64,000 bases of DNA from Edolisoma coerulescens. Lineage: Eukaryota > Chordata > Aves > Passeriformes > Campephagidae. Below are positions 12,080 to 24,500 of this stretch, piece after piece. Under the pieces are notes generated by a model. That model was not told the DNA's origin. It saw only the letters and a program-made list of their open reading frames with translations, and did not search any database. The translations under genes and the position numbers were made by a program. The stretch lies in assembly GCA_013397115.1 (NCBI GenBank), contig VWZW01004081.1, forward strand, positions 1,666,465-1,730,464, read 5' to 3'. Position 1 is the stretch's first letter, and each line of letters starts with the position of its first letter.

Positions 12080-12484
12080 ATGAGGAAAATTGGCTGTGCT
12101 CTCCTGGTACTCCAAGCTCTTCTGGCGCCTTTGGATCTTGTTCGTGGAGCAGAGAAAAATTATCCCATCCTGAACATTGCAGTGATTCTGGGAAGGACCA
12201 AGTATATAACAGAGAGAGATATCAGAGCTCTCTGGACCAGGGAAATGTCAGCAGACCTGGCTGTTGATATCAATGTAGTGACCCTTCTCGTGAACCAGAC
12301 TGACCCTAAGAGCATCATAACACATGTTTGTGACTTGATGTCAGGCACCAAGATCCATGGAGTGGTTTTTGGAGATGACACTGATCAGGAGGCAGTAGCT
12401 CAGATTTTGGATTTTATTTCATCTCAGACTTCTATTCCAATTCTTGGAATTCATGGCGGGGCCTCCATGATAATGGCAGATAAG
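12080..12484 (+). CDS. GRIN2A: GRIN2A first coding exon (GluN2A residues 1-135, partial)
   Basis: This exon encodes the start of the glutamate-binding GluN2A subunit of NMDA receptors, a ligand-gated cation channel of the postsynaptic membrane. The 135 codons carry a signal peptide (about residues 1-23: basic MRK, hydrophobic core ALLVLQALLA). They then give the first part of the extracellular amino-terminal domain, beginning AEKNYPILNIAVILG. Blocks shared with mammalian GluN2A include DPKSIITHVCDLMSG, VVFGDDTDQEAVAQILDFIS and PILGIHGGASMIMADK. Distinctively GluN2A rather than GluN2B features are LNIAV, THVCDLMSG and the AEK start. Cys84 aligns with the disulfide cysteine Cys87, the sequon N72-Q-T with mammalian Asn75, and His125 with the zinc ligand His128. 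The zinc-site position His44 is Lys41 here. The exon ends after AAG in phase 0, matching the mammalian exon of 138 codons. Residues beyond 135 lie outside the window. Human residues are recalled, not aligned by software. Confidence 0.96.
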
Positions 12485-12492
12485 GTAGGAAA
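12485..12492 (+). promoter_or_regulatory. GRIN2A: Splice donor of the first coding exon
   Basis: The exon ends GATAAG and the intron begins GTAGGAAA. It has GT with purine-rich flanks, a moderate match to consensus. If this intron were retained, the frame would run 22 codons further to TAA at 12,551-12,553, giving a 157-residue product truncated within the amino-terminal domain. Confidence 0.88.
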
Positions 12493-12553
12493 ATTTATTA
12501 AGAGCTCTTTCTATTTTAATGTACTTCATTGTGTTGGTCTCTATCATGAATAA

Positions 12554-15500
12554 TCGCTACAAGCAGATCAAAAAAGATGCTCTTAATTGTCTCTCTGTAC
12601 TTAAAAGCAAAAAAAATTCGCATAATGGTGTCTTTGTTGATGGCTCATCAAATATTCAGAAATATTTTGGGGTTCATGCCTGAAACTCAACTTACTAACA
12701 CTATAATGAGATTTTACTATCCAGCACATTGAATAATGGTCAGTTTAAAAATTTTAATAGCTAATATGATAAATAAATGGAAAAGCAACCTCATAATAGT
12801 AGGTTTGTAAAATGATTTTGAGGATAAGATGTAAAATTATAAGCAGATGTTCTGTGGTGCTTATAAGAAATAGCAAGCAATAGACTTGAATGTATTTGAG
12901 GACAACAATAATAATAGGTCAATAATGAGCCAGACTTTGGTGATCTACTACAGTCTCTGAATTAAGTAGTCTTGCACACTTGAACCAACTGCATTCCATG
13001 GATTTATTGAATTACATTTTTGCTAACTGGATACTTCTACTTTCCTACTATAGTTCATGAAGATCCAGTAAGGGGTTGTCTGAAATCTGGAGATAATGAC
13101 CAGTGGAATGGTTTTGTTGGAAAACATATGTTTATGTGATCTGTTGTGAGCCTGGAAAAGCAAAAGTGACTCATGTCTCAAGTTCCTTAACATTGCAAGA
13201 ATTTTTAAGAACTCCTTGCTGGCGCTGCAGCACTGATGGTGTGAGGTGATTGCTGCTGTTTCTCAAACAGGCACTGAGCACGGGGCTGAGCTCTGGTGGG
13301 GACTCTGCCTCGCCAGAAAGTCAGAGGAGCTCCCACTGTGGTGTAAGAGAGGAGAGCTCAAAGAGGGAGTGCAGATGTGAGAAGTCACTGGTTTGCCAGC
13401 ACATGAGGATTTTTAATGTCAATTGTAACTTATTTCCTGATATTTCCATACTTTAGGGTTTCTTATTCACTGCCTATTATTATTTGTTATGAGTGACTTT
13501 TGAATAGTAAAGGGCTCTCTGAACACATCTGAAAAGGAAGTGGTCCAGATATATTATTTTGTGAAGTAAGGGGGGAAAAGAAGCAGGAAAGTGACCATGA
13601 TTAGTTATGATGGAGGAATTAGCTTTGAATTTTTGAAACTTTTTACCTCCGGAAAAGACTTTTTTTCTGTTGGGATAAGAGGTCTGTTTCTCTTGGTATC
13701 TTGAATGATCTTCCTTTAGAACTTGTCATACAAGGGGAGGACAATAAGTGCTGAATTATGGCAGAGATCCTATAACAATGGCTTTGACATCTTGATTTAT
13801 ACAGAAAGATCATTTCAGTCAGTGCTGCTATCTTCAATGCAGTTGCAGTGACCAAGTTAGAGGCAGTTATTTCATGTGCTTTTAAATTACAGTGCAGATT
13901 TACTTCTCTTTTTAAGCTGGGTTTATATGTATTTAGTGCTTCTCTTTTGATACATATTTCAGTTAACTGTCTCTGCCAGTGTAAGAACACTTGAAGATCC
14001 TAGCCAGTGTTAAGTGATGAAACACTGGAAGAAATCCTTACAGAATCATCTTCACTCTCAGTAGCAGATGCAGGCTGTTACTGATACAGATCTATTTTTA
14101 CTTTTATATAAGAGCCTCTAGAAAATGAAACAGTCTTTTTTTTTCCTCTCAGTAAGTTACTACTATTTTCATTGTATGCTAATATTATCGTTATTATATC
14201 ACTGTCTTTGATTTTAGGGGTTATCAGAGTTTTATTAGCAAACTTTTCTGCTGAAATTTCGCTTCTAAGATTTCCATTTGGGAAATCAAAATCGTCTTTT
14301 GTGTGTTAAAACAATCTAACAGAGCAGTCTTCAGTAGCTTGAATTGACTGAAGGAATTGTTTGTTCATGTAACTAATATTGCCTTAATTTTTAACCTGAC
14401 CTTTGCAATGTGCAGTGTCTTGCAGTGGGGTTTGGAACATCACAGTAATGAGACTTTCATGTGTCACTCAATTAACCATTCATGTAGGAATGAATTCCTG
14501 GGAGATGAAATTGAAATTCACAGTGCTGTCATAAAAGCAGGGGAGATGAAGTCTGAGGGAGAAAGATTGCAAATATGAAATCTTTTAAGTCACTGTCAGG
14601 GTTTTAGCTGGCACACATAGGTGTTGGCTGGATGGTGAAGATTAAGTCAGTCTCCTGTTTTGTCTCATGCATTGAGATGCCTGGCTATGCAAAAGATGCC
14701 TGGTCCCACTCCTGCTTGTGGATGTAGTGCTCTGGCACTCTAATAAGGCAATTTCATTTATGTCCTTGTCTTATGAGTTCTCTGCCAGGTGGTTGTGGGA
14801 TGCTGAACTGAACTAAACTGAGGGCACGGGAATGAGAACTCATCTGTAATGCTCCATACTGCTGAAGACTTCACTGAATGACTCAGAGGAGATAAGCTAC
14901 CATGTTCTCTGTGGCTAATAAATACTATGTCAATGTGAATCTTGACTGAAGAGCCAGATCTGTAAAAAAAAAAAAAAAATTCCTATATTTCTAAAGATGA
15001 GATATGCCCACATTGGGAGTTTGCAGTGATTAATGCAGGGCATACAGCTTTTGAAGCACTGAGTCCCTGTCTGAACATCTGGGGTGAGTGGTGTGTTGTC
15101 TAGACTGCCTCCTTTGCCAGCCCAGCTCTGCTTCAGATTGCTCAGAGTTTGCCTGCTCCATCTGAGGAGAGATGTTGCATGATTCAGACAATGAAAATAG
15201 ACAGGCATGTGAAGCCAACCAAACTGGAATGTTTTCTGAACCTCGCTGGTCTGTTTCCACCTCACATCAGCTGTCAAAACCCTACCAACAAACCAATGGG
15301 ACACTTTGGGGTGTATGGCACTTACCTGATCCTAACTGTGTTGCAGAGATTACCCTTTGGACAGTGCCACATGTTCTGCTCCAGCTGATTTTATCACCTG
15401 CTCTTCACAGGAACTCTCCTTGGCTTTGGTCCCCAATTCTGCCACACACTTCAAACATATTCAGATGTGGGATAGTCTACTGAAACAAGATGAGAATTGT

Positions 15501-16082
15501 CTGGGGCATCTGTGCCAGCCTGCTGTGCATCAGCATCCTTTGGAGGATGCTGAAAACAGACTGGCTGTTTATTCATCTTGTATCTCTTGACGTTTGAGAC
15601 ATCTCAACACAAACATTACTTAGGAACTGTTTCCTGACTTGAGCATTTGGTTTCAAACATAATTACCTTTGTTTCACCACATGCTATGATTATAATGATA
15701 GTATTCGTGGTACTTTTTTTTAAAAACAGAACATCATCGTTAGTTCTGTGTGAAGGCTAGAAGACTTGCTTCTTCACATGTGGGAAAAAAATGTCCCTAC
15801 GTATTGTAAATACATCCAGGAATATTTAGTGTCTCTGAACCATACTGCTTTTGCCTATTGCAAACCTAGATCTTTCTAGAAGTCTTTCTGAAAGGCACTT
15901 TGAGGCATTTTATGGTTGTGGAAGCACTCACAGTTATAACACATAGTCAGGGGATGTTAAAGGTGAGGGTAATTTTCCAGAAGGGCTATCACAAAGTGAT
16001 ACTTCTTGAAACAGATCTGGAAACGTTATGCAAAATAACTAACTGCTTTTCCAAAATGTAAGTACTATATATTGTTGCATAA
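12554..16082. other. Intronic DNA, nothing recognised
   Basis: AT-rich intronic sequence. Open frames are short and resemble no known protein. A run of 16 A lies at 14,964-14,979. No repeat family could be identified by eye. Confidence 0.6.
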
Positions 16083-16680
16083 TGATTCTATGAGAGCCAT
16101 GGAGGTTAGACAGGATCGCTGGAGGTTGTCTAACCCAGCCCTAGCTCTGTGATGAGCTAATAACAAAATCAGATCACCCAGTCAAATTTTGAGTATCTCC
16201 CTGGAAGTAGATACCACAGCCTCTGGGCAATCTGTTTCAGTAATTAACCTCTCTCACCATGCAAATATTTTCATTTTATCTCATTAGAATTTCCCTTGAT
16301 ACCACAGGCTCTTGTTCTTTTGCTGTGAATCTGAGTCCAGCTCTGCCTCAGAGCAGTTGTAGGCTGCAATTATGCTGCTCCTGACCTGTCGCTTTCCTGG
16401 GGAAAGAGTTCCTTCAGCCCCTTCTTGCACTTGCAGTCCTTTGGGCTCGCTTGGATATCCTGGTTTCTTGTATGAGGAGACCCCAAACAGGACAGGGGAC
16501 TGCAGATACGGCCTCGTGAGTCCTGAGAGGGGAACAGTCCCTCTCTGGAGCAGCTGCTGTGCTGCTGCTGCCGCAGCCTCGTTCGGCTGTGCCACCGAGA
16601 GGGAGCACTGCTGACTCATGTTCAGCCCGTCCCATGGGCCCCCCATGCCCTGTAGCACTGCCGGGACAGTTTGTAACTAA
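16083..16680 (-). mobile_element. Old CR1 LINE fragment, antisense
   Basis: On the + strand the block starts with gattctatgag, the remnant of a CR1 3' tail. The typical reverse-strand CR1 text follows in degraded form: the ggaggttgtctaaccc stretch, the cctcatagga-like part (tatgaggagaccccaaacag), gcggcctcgtgagtcctgagaggggaac, and gagcactgctgactcatgttcagcc. Read on the minus strand this is the 3' UTR and the end of the reverse-transcriptase ORF. Frameshifts and stops abound, so it is a dead, 5'-truncated copy. The open frames of up to 124 codons here are repeat-derived. Boundaries are approximate. Confidence 0.75.
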
Positions 16681-19600
16681 GGCATCTAATTGCTAATAAG
16701 CACTGAGTGAAACTGTGCTTTGAAATCTTTCATTCTTTTGGTGGTGATTTTTTTAGGTACTTTACTGGAATACTTGCAGATGTGTTTATATTACTTGTCA
16801 TTTTCACCTCGTTATAGGTATAGCTGGAGTTGCTTTGTTCTAGCTCATTTGAGATGCAAAAAACTGTGCTGCACTTGTGCCAACCACAGCTCTAAGCAGC
16901 TGTGATCAGAGCCCACCCAGACTCCTTGCTCTGGAGCATTTATGCTCCCTTATCTGTACGTGACTTTGTTCATGATTTTAAAGTTCCTCCACACATCCTC
17001 CAGCTTCTTGGCCAAATGTCTCCATGGTGCGGTGGTTCTCTAGAGGACCAAAAAGGTTCTAAAGTCACGCTTAACTTTTGTACTATGTGTAAGTGTGCTT
17101 CAACTCTTAATGCTTTCAAAATTGTTTGAGGGAGATGGCAGGGGGGCTGTTGTATTTGTTTTTTATTGTAGAATCTTTTCTGGAGGTCATACTACCTGGA
17201 ATGTGCTCATTAATTCATATGTCTGCCATATGTATATGTAGATTTCTGTCCAGCCTGTTTAGTTGGCTTCTAAAAGCAGTTCTGTATTTCATTATAGAAA
17301 ATCGTAAATTTAAGCTTTTCTATAATAACAACTTTTTATTCCTGTCCTTACTGATGGCTAATGTTAGCATGTGTATGGCACTATGTGTCTGAGCATGATA
17401 TTCACTTTGGCTTTGTTATTGCAAAAGACTGAAAGATTAAACTGTAGATTAATAAAAACTTCAGTGCAGAAATACTGGTATTTCTATTAGTCCTATAACT
17501 GGTGTTTCAGGTCTAGACATAGTAGCTTGCACTACTACATAGTCTGTTGCACACAGTATTTCCAGCTTCTGACTCATTTAAAGAAGCAATTGAATTTGAT
17601 TTTCTTCCCTTCTAGCTGTACGAAGGCCCCTAAGGGAAGAATAACCTTCAGATATTCTAATTTTTATTTTGAGCTGCAATAAAAATATAGCATTGACCTC
17701 CTTGCAAATGCGTGTTTACTTTTCCATATCCGTGAAAGCCAATCTATATGTACTTTTTAAGAAAGTCTTGCACATCCATAAGATTTTTAGAACTAGAATG
17801 TAATCTGTGGTAGTACCCTTTACACGCACATGCTGTAATGAGTGGTATTAAATGGTTAAAAATGTGCCTGAGATTTGTCCTGCTGAGGTGAATGGAGGGA
17901 GTGGAAGTGATATCCTGTGTTTTTCCTCCTCAGGAGGCAGTGCTGTGCGAGGGTGAGGTGGTTGGGATAGCGCCTGCTGGTTTAGACATTGCTATTCCTG
18001 CCCTGGCATGGCTGGGAGAAAGTAAAGCTCCAGCAGCTGCTGCATTCGCTGCTTTCAGCTGGGTCTTGGAACTCAGAGGAACATTTTATTAATGATGTGA
18101 GCTTTGCTGTCTTGCTCTCTTTCTCCTACTCTTTTCTCTAAAGGGCTTTCCTAGCTATTTCTGAGGTGATTATATTATTCCTCATTCTCTTGTCCATGTA
18201 AGTTTATCCCTCTTAATTTGGTGAAGGAAAACATGGACGAATTTCTGGAATACTGCAAGAGTAGGCTTGAACTGTCATTCTTATGGAGCTCAAGGGAGGG
18301 ATATTTAGTTTAATTTTCCAAAGTAGAAGTAAGGTAGTTTTGAAAAGATTAGGATTTTCTGTAACTAATGAGCAGGTTGTAGGACTTGGAAGTCTTCTAG
18401 AGTTTACTTGATTTTTCATGCAGTTTAGGTGTGGGTAAGTTCCTGTTATTTTAGTTTGCTTGAATTTATAGCTGCAGCTGAGCTGAGAGTGCAGGGTTGG
18501 TTTCTATACACCACTCATTTAGGAGAGAGGAGTGCTTGGCTTCACTTTAGTCCTTTGCAGTACATATACATTTTCATCTCAAAGGAGCTGTTTTCTTCCT
18601 CTACAGACTGTTCTTACAGTTCTTGAAAACAGAAATCCTTAAGTGTCTTTGTTTTGAGCAACAGCATCTTAAACCTGCTAGGAAGTCCCTATTGTAGATC
18701 ACCCATGCAATCTCTCCAAACTATTGCCTGCCTATGGATAATTATAACACAGCAGACTCCTAGGCTGTGAAAGTAGGACACAAGACCTTCAGCATAATTT
18801 TCTGCTTGCAGACGTTCCTGGTGGCATCTTTGGAATTTGTTTTCCCAAGAACATTCTCAAATACAAAAATTAAAAATAATTCCTTTTAAGCCATAAAATA
18901 ATTATAGACCATTAAAAAATACATGGGAAGTTTCTGGCAATCAGAATATATCCAGAGAATGTACCTGAAATTATAAAATTGTGCAGCGTACAGAACAGAA
19001 GGGCTTTGATATAATGTCAAACACATTTTTTGTGTTTCATCTATTAATTATTTTTGAGGGTGCTTAGATTATTTGAATAGACAGTTCATTAGCGTGTTTT
19101 ATTTGTCACTTATTTGAACAAACAATTTAATTTGAAGAATTTCTTTATAGTTTTTTTGATCTTGCTTGGAAGACTCTGGGACAGATCTGCCTACATGGTG
19201 ATGGTACAGAGGGCTTTGTATAGATGCACAGAAAAACTTTGCAGGCTGTAGCTTTTATTTTTCACAAATCTGTGATCATCTGGTTTGTGTCTACTCTTTC
19301 TCTTCCCCTCTTCCCTCCTCCTTCCTCCTCTGCCTCCACTCCTCCCTGGAGCTATGAAGTTGTGTGGATTTTACTGAGGGAGCCCAGCCTGGATTGTCTC
19401 CACACCATCTGTCACCATATTGTTTGTTTAAATCCTTGAGATATTTTCTTCTGAAAATAAATACATAAAGCTGCAGCAGCATCATTGGCTATTTATATTA
19501 GATTTAGACTTAATGTCCTTAGGAGAAAACCCCTGTGCTTGCAACTGAGGTGCAGAAGCTGGAGGCACAGGTTGTAAAACTGGATGTGGTTTAATTCTCT

Positions 19601-20879
19601 GAGTGCAGAGCTCCAGTTCCGCAGTGCGTTCACCCTGCAGCCTGGGGCCCTCTGGCTTCTCAAGGGGGACACCCAGCTGGGGCTCTCATGGCCCTGGAGA
19701 GACAATGCTGCTCATGGATTATGCTCTGGCCCCCCTCTCTTGAGGAAAACGTTTTGTGCTCTTCGGTCAATGCGGGATGTGTCTTCCTCTGTCCTGAGAA
19801 CTGATATTCTGGGTCAGGGAAAAGTTGAAACTTGCGGGCTCTGTGAAACCAGAACTGGAAATAAGATTGGTTAGAAGGGGGAATGTTTTGGAGAGAAATT
19901 GAAGGGTGCAGAAAAATGTAGTATAAAAGCTGAGCAACCAACAGGAAAGTGAGTTTTGCTGATATGCAAACGTGATATTCCAGATGGAGGTCGCTTGGTG
20001 CCCAGCAGCTATAAGTTTGTGATATGCAGTTAACATTATCTCCTTTCCCTACAGCAATTTCCCATGTACTTTCCATACACATGAAGCTTAAGTGATCAAA
20101 AAGCCTCAGTGTTTGGAAGGAGAAGGAGGTTCTAGGTGTACAAGTTGTCTCTTATCTGGGGAAGAGCAAAATTCCTCTGGAGAAAGGTCTGTCCTTTCTG
20201 GGACTCAGCCATGAGGAATCCTGGGCTGAGTGGTACACAGGGTTCCCTGATCAACCTTTGTGAATGATTTAAACCTCTCTAAAAAAGAACAGTTTCTAGT
20301 CCAAATTTTTGACTAAGATTTTATTTGAATACTGATTCTTTCAGCTTCACTTGTGGATTAAAGAAATCATTCATAAATGTATATATGCGGACGGTTTGTG
20401 TAATCCATTTCTATTCCCTTCCTCTCTTCAACAGCTAAAGAGACTGAACTAAAATTAGGAAATCTAGCAAAACATCCGAGGTCAAACTGGTCCTAAACTT
20501 CTAGAGCATGGCAAAAACTCCATTTGATTGTATATTGGTCAATCTTTAGCAAGATTAACATGTATTTGGACAGGGGCAAATACAAAGCAGACATACACTT
20601 CCTTCTGGCTGTAGCACACTGAGAAACACATCAAAGGGCTCTGGATGAGATTTGACTGAAACACTGTAATATTCTGCATACAGCTCCAAAACAATCTCCA
20701 TTTCTTTTGTACGTCATCTTTTGTTTCATATTTGGGCGTGATCAGACCTGAGAAATCGAGGTCTTGTTTTTTTTTTTTGCATATATGCAGGTTCTTCTCC
20801 CTGCTTTCTCCTGGATTCCCTTGCTGAAGGTGGAGAAGGAAGGGTGAAATAAAAACAGGTGGTAATCTTCATGCTTACA
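16681..20879. other. Intronic DNA, nothing recognised
   Basis: Mostly AT-rich DNA without recognisable repeats. A CT-rich (polypyrimidine) stretch lies at about 19,285-19,350. No exon-like frame with good splice flanks was seen. Confidence 0.55.
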
Positions 20880-21509
20880 ATATTGCCGCTGGGCTCACTG
20901 TGCTGCTCGGGGGGCGAGCTTGCGGCTTGCTAAAGTGTTCGGCTGTGGAACACTCCGTGGGTTCTGAGCACCATATAGCAAGGTGAGAATGGAGCTGTTT
21001 GCTCTGAGCCCCTCTCTGGGGCTGGCCAGAGCCCGATGGTAGCTTGAGCGGCCCGCAGAGACGAAGGAGGGGAGGGGCCCCTTGTAACAGCAGTCCGAGT
21101 TTATTCCCCGAACAGAGAGAGCACAAAGAGCCCCGAAAGCCGTCCGCAACCTTTTGTGCTACTTTGAGAGGGGGGTAGGAGCAAAAAGACAAACCAATAG
21201 AGCATGTCGTGAGCTGACCGTACATAGATAACAGGGGCAGTAGGGAGGAACATATTTTAAACAAACCAGTGGGGATAACAAGACAGTGTAACAGTCCAGA
21301 AACTCTTCTCATGCCTAAGACAAGGGAGTAATTCGGGGGAGGAGGTTCCCACCGGTATGGGTTTTCAGGGACGAGGCCAGTTCCCAGCGCTGTCAGCATC
21401 GGGGCTGGATTCATCCTCCGAGCAGCTGTCCCCGGTGGGAAAATCCTCCCAGCTCACCTCTTTATTTACTTTGAGAGCTAAAGCAGGCTGGGTCACCCTC
21501 ACACAATAT
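20880..21509 (-). mobile_element. Solo retroviral LTR, antisense, with 4-bp target duplication
   Basis: A GC- and CpG-rich block stands out from the AT-rich intron. It starts TGCCGCTGGG at 20,884 and ends CCTCACACA at 21,505, giving the TG...CA ends of an LTR of 622 bp. ATAT flanks both sides (20,880-20,883 and 21,506-21,509) as a 4-bp target-site duplication. Read on the minus strand it begins TGTGTGAGGG. It has a TATA-like AT stretch (21,251-21,262 on +) and a polyadenylation signal AATAAA (21,100-21,105 on +), followed by a GC-rich U5-like part. There is no adjacent internal retroviral sequence, so it is a solo LTR left by recombination. A 4-bp duplication is usual for gammaretrovirus-like (class I) elements. 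The family is not identified. Confidence 0.68.
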
Positions 21510-24500
21510 TTTTCAAGTACATTGATTTACCTCCTCCTCAGGATGGAGCCTACAGGTACTGGTGCTTTGGGGTGCTGCACTGGCTGACAGTAGTGTCATT
21601 TCCCAGTAGGATCACATTACACCCATTTTGGAGTAGTTTGGATAAAGTAGATTATTTTCAGATCAAGACCAAATATCTTTTGACTTTATGTATCCCTCGA
21701 TTTGGGTTTTGGGTAAGCTCTCTTGGAGAGGTTCTTTGTTACCAGATGACTCCTCAGTCAGTGTTTTGGGCTTCCTGTCTCTATCATAGGTTTGGGAAAG
21801 TAATTTCCTTCTAGGCTTTTAGGGAAGACAGGCTGAACTGTTTCCTTGTCACAAGTTCTTTGCTGCAGCAGACTGAGAACACCAACACTGGTCTTGCTCC
21901 ACGGCCTCTGCTCAGTGTTTGTGGCTATTTATAACCTGCCTTTTGTGCATCTTGCAGCAGGGTATTTCTATAAACATGTTTCATTCAAAGGATTGCTGGG
22001 TGGAAAGCTGCTTATCTTTCCCTTTTTTTTCTTTTCTTGACAGTGGTGGTTTGTTTTTAGCGTCCTAACTTTTGGTTCAAGATTTCTGTAACTGTTGCGA
22101 CAAAGTTTTGTCTATTTGTGCTGAGCAGTTTGCCTCTCCACATGACTAAATTAGCACTAGGACTGCTTTGTTTTCACTGCATTGATTTTGTGTCCAGTGG
22201 AAACACACTGTGTGTGTAGAACCACTATGAAAGAAGAAAGGGCAGGGATTTTATAGCCACCTTTTAGCTCGACAAAATTTGCAACACAATTAGGTACGAC
22301 AGAAAATAGAATTAAGGTAATCTGTTCTAAGTAACAAGTTGCTTTCAGGAGTTACAGAAACATATAATTACTGGACAAATTGCATGTTATTTTTTGTGTG
22401 AGGCTAATTAAGAGTTCTGAGTAAACTGTGTTGGCATAGGCATCAGAGCTATATGAAGTACCTAATTGGGATGAGATAAGGCTTGTGAACTCATCATAAG
22501 AAAACAGATGCAAGAATTATGAGAAGTGTCTGTATGCTAGTCAAGTACCATTTAGGATGGTCTGGTTTATTTTCCACAGTCATATTATCTTTATATGAAA
22601 CAAGCTAACCCTGTCCTTTATTTTGTTTTGATCAGTTTGCCATCCTCTCCTCTCTCCTTTATCTGCATTTTAGCTACTGTTGCCTGCGAAAAGGCTGACA
22701 TTTCCTTTTGTGGAATCTGGGTTCCAGAGAAAGATGATGTGGATGGCTCAACTGCTTGGCATGTGAAACTTCAAGCTCTATCCTTTAACTATGTAACAGC
22801 AAACTGGTACAGAAGTTGTAAAAAGAAATACTTGCTTTCTTCACTTGCTCATAGTCTGGATTTTCCTTACCCGGTCCGTTGTCTGCCAACCTACTTCACC
22901 CAACAAAATAATCTTAATTGGAGCAAATAAAAGTTCTCTGTGGTCCCAAGAACAAAGTAAAAATGATGAATTTAATCTGAACCTATTCCTATTTAATAAG
23001 CAGGAAATAGAGGAAAGGAGTATAAACTGAACCAGGTGAGCTAGGGCAGTACTGGTGGGGAGCTGAGGTGGCAATAAACCAGAAATAAAAATTACTGATG
23101 GAAGTGACCTTTTGTGAAGAAAACAATATGAGAAAACCAGAATTACTCAAAATTCTGGACAGTTTCCATCTCTATCTCTTCAGGGTTCCTGACCTCGGGA
23201 TTTTGTACAATCCTTTTCACTCCTAAGTCATTCCTTCTGCATTCATTGACTACTTTACGTACTTGTACAGGGAGGTGCTTGCTTTTGCTGTTGCAATGTG
23301 GGGAGTCTGTGCTGTAGTTAAGCATGTGGAAATTGATGTATTGGAGTGTCTACTTGTATCCATTCTAATGCAATTTACAATTTCCCTACTACTCTTGTTT
23401 TTTCCTTTAGTATAACCTCTGAGACAGGGTCAGCCTATTATAGGCTTTCCTGAAATAAAATCCTCCCCTCATTTTGCTGTGCACTTGTCTGGCTACTGAT
23501 GCTGTTCTGTGTAAGCATTCATTTATACAAAAAAATGGAAAGACTTTTCAATAATTCTCTGATTTTTAGTAATAGAAGTACCTTTTCCTATGTATGTATG
23601 TTCACTCTGGTCAGGTGCTTTGTGGGAGTGCCTACTACCTTGTGCTTTTTAGGAACTAGAGTCTCAAAATATATTCATAATTCCCTTTTATAATTTAATT
23701 CAATTCTGAATTTCTCATCTCCCATTAGGGCCTTTAGAATACTTGTGGAGAGGACAGACTGACAGGAAAAAAATACGAAAGCAAATTTCTTCCCACAGTG
23801 TTAGGCGGTTGCTGGTTCAGCAGTCTCCCCTGTATGTGAATGTGTTTTGGTGTTACTTTAAAAATACTGTTCTGAGACTCAGATTCACTGGCACTTACCA
23901 GCTAAATTGTTATTATGTGCACTGAACAGAGTTGTGGATCCTGAATGACATAAATCCTGATGTTGTTTAAGTGACTGGTTGTACCACGAGGTGGAAAATG
24001 AGCAGTGTCTGCAGAGAACAGAGCATGGGGAAGAGCCACGTGGGATAGCCTTGGCTCTTTGCGGGATGAGCTCACTTGCGGAGCAGAAAATTCAAGTTGC
24101 ATGATCCCCTCCACATTTTGGGTTCAGTAAAGACAAAAGATGATCTTCATTGCTATTTCCAGATATACTTACCCTGTCGTTTTTACCAGTCTTAACAACT
24201 GCAAAAGTACTGTCACACCTTTTCTAACCTTTCTCAGGCTTCAGGCTCGCAATCTCTCGCACTCCTGTTGTTCTTCTTATTCATGACTATTTTATAGTTT
24301 AAGAGTAACTGAAATATTTCCAATGATCAGTGAAGAAATGATACTAAATAGATGACTTAGGACAGGTGCAAATAATAAAAGAAAAATTGTGTAATAATAT
24401 CCTGAACAGTTTCTCAGTACCTTCTCACTATATACAGATATTTTCAGATTCCTAGTTTCTCATAAAAACACATCCCATGATCTCTGAATAAAAATTTAAA

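Noticed and set aside
16284..16658. Overlapping 73-124 codon frames on both strands
   Set aside because: They lie within an old antisense CR1 fragment.
20875..21414. 179-codon minus-strand open frame as a gene
   Set aside because: It lies inside the solo LTR and has no recognisable protein.
23984..23994. CTCF-like core CCACGAGGTGG
   Set aside because: It has one core mismatch and no support from flanking motif bases; such matches are common. The similar CACTAGAGGGG at 43.85 kb is part of CR1 coding sequence.
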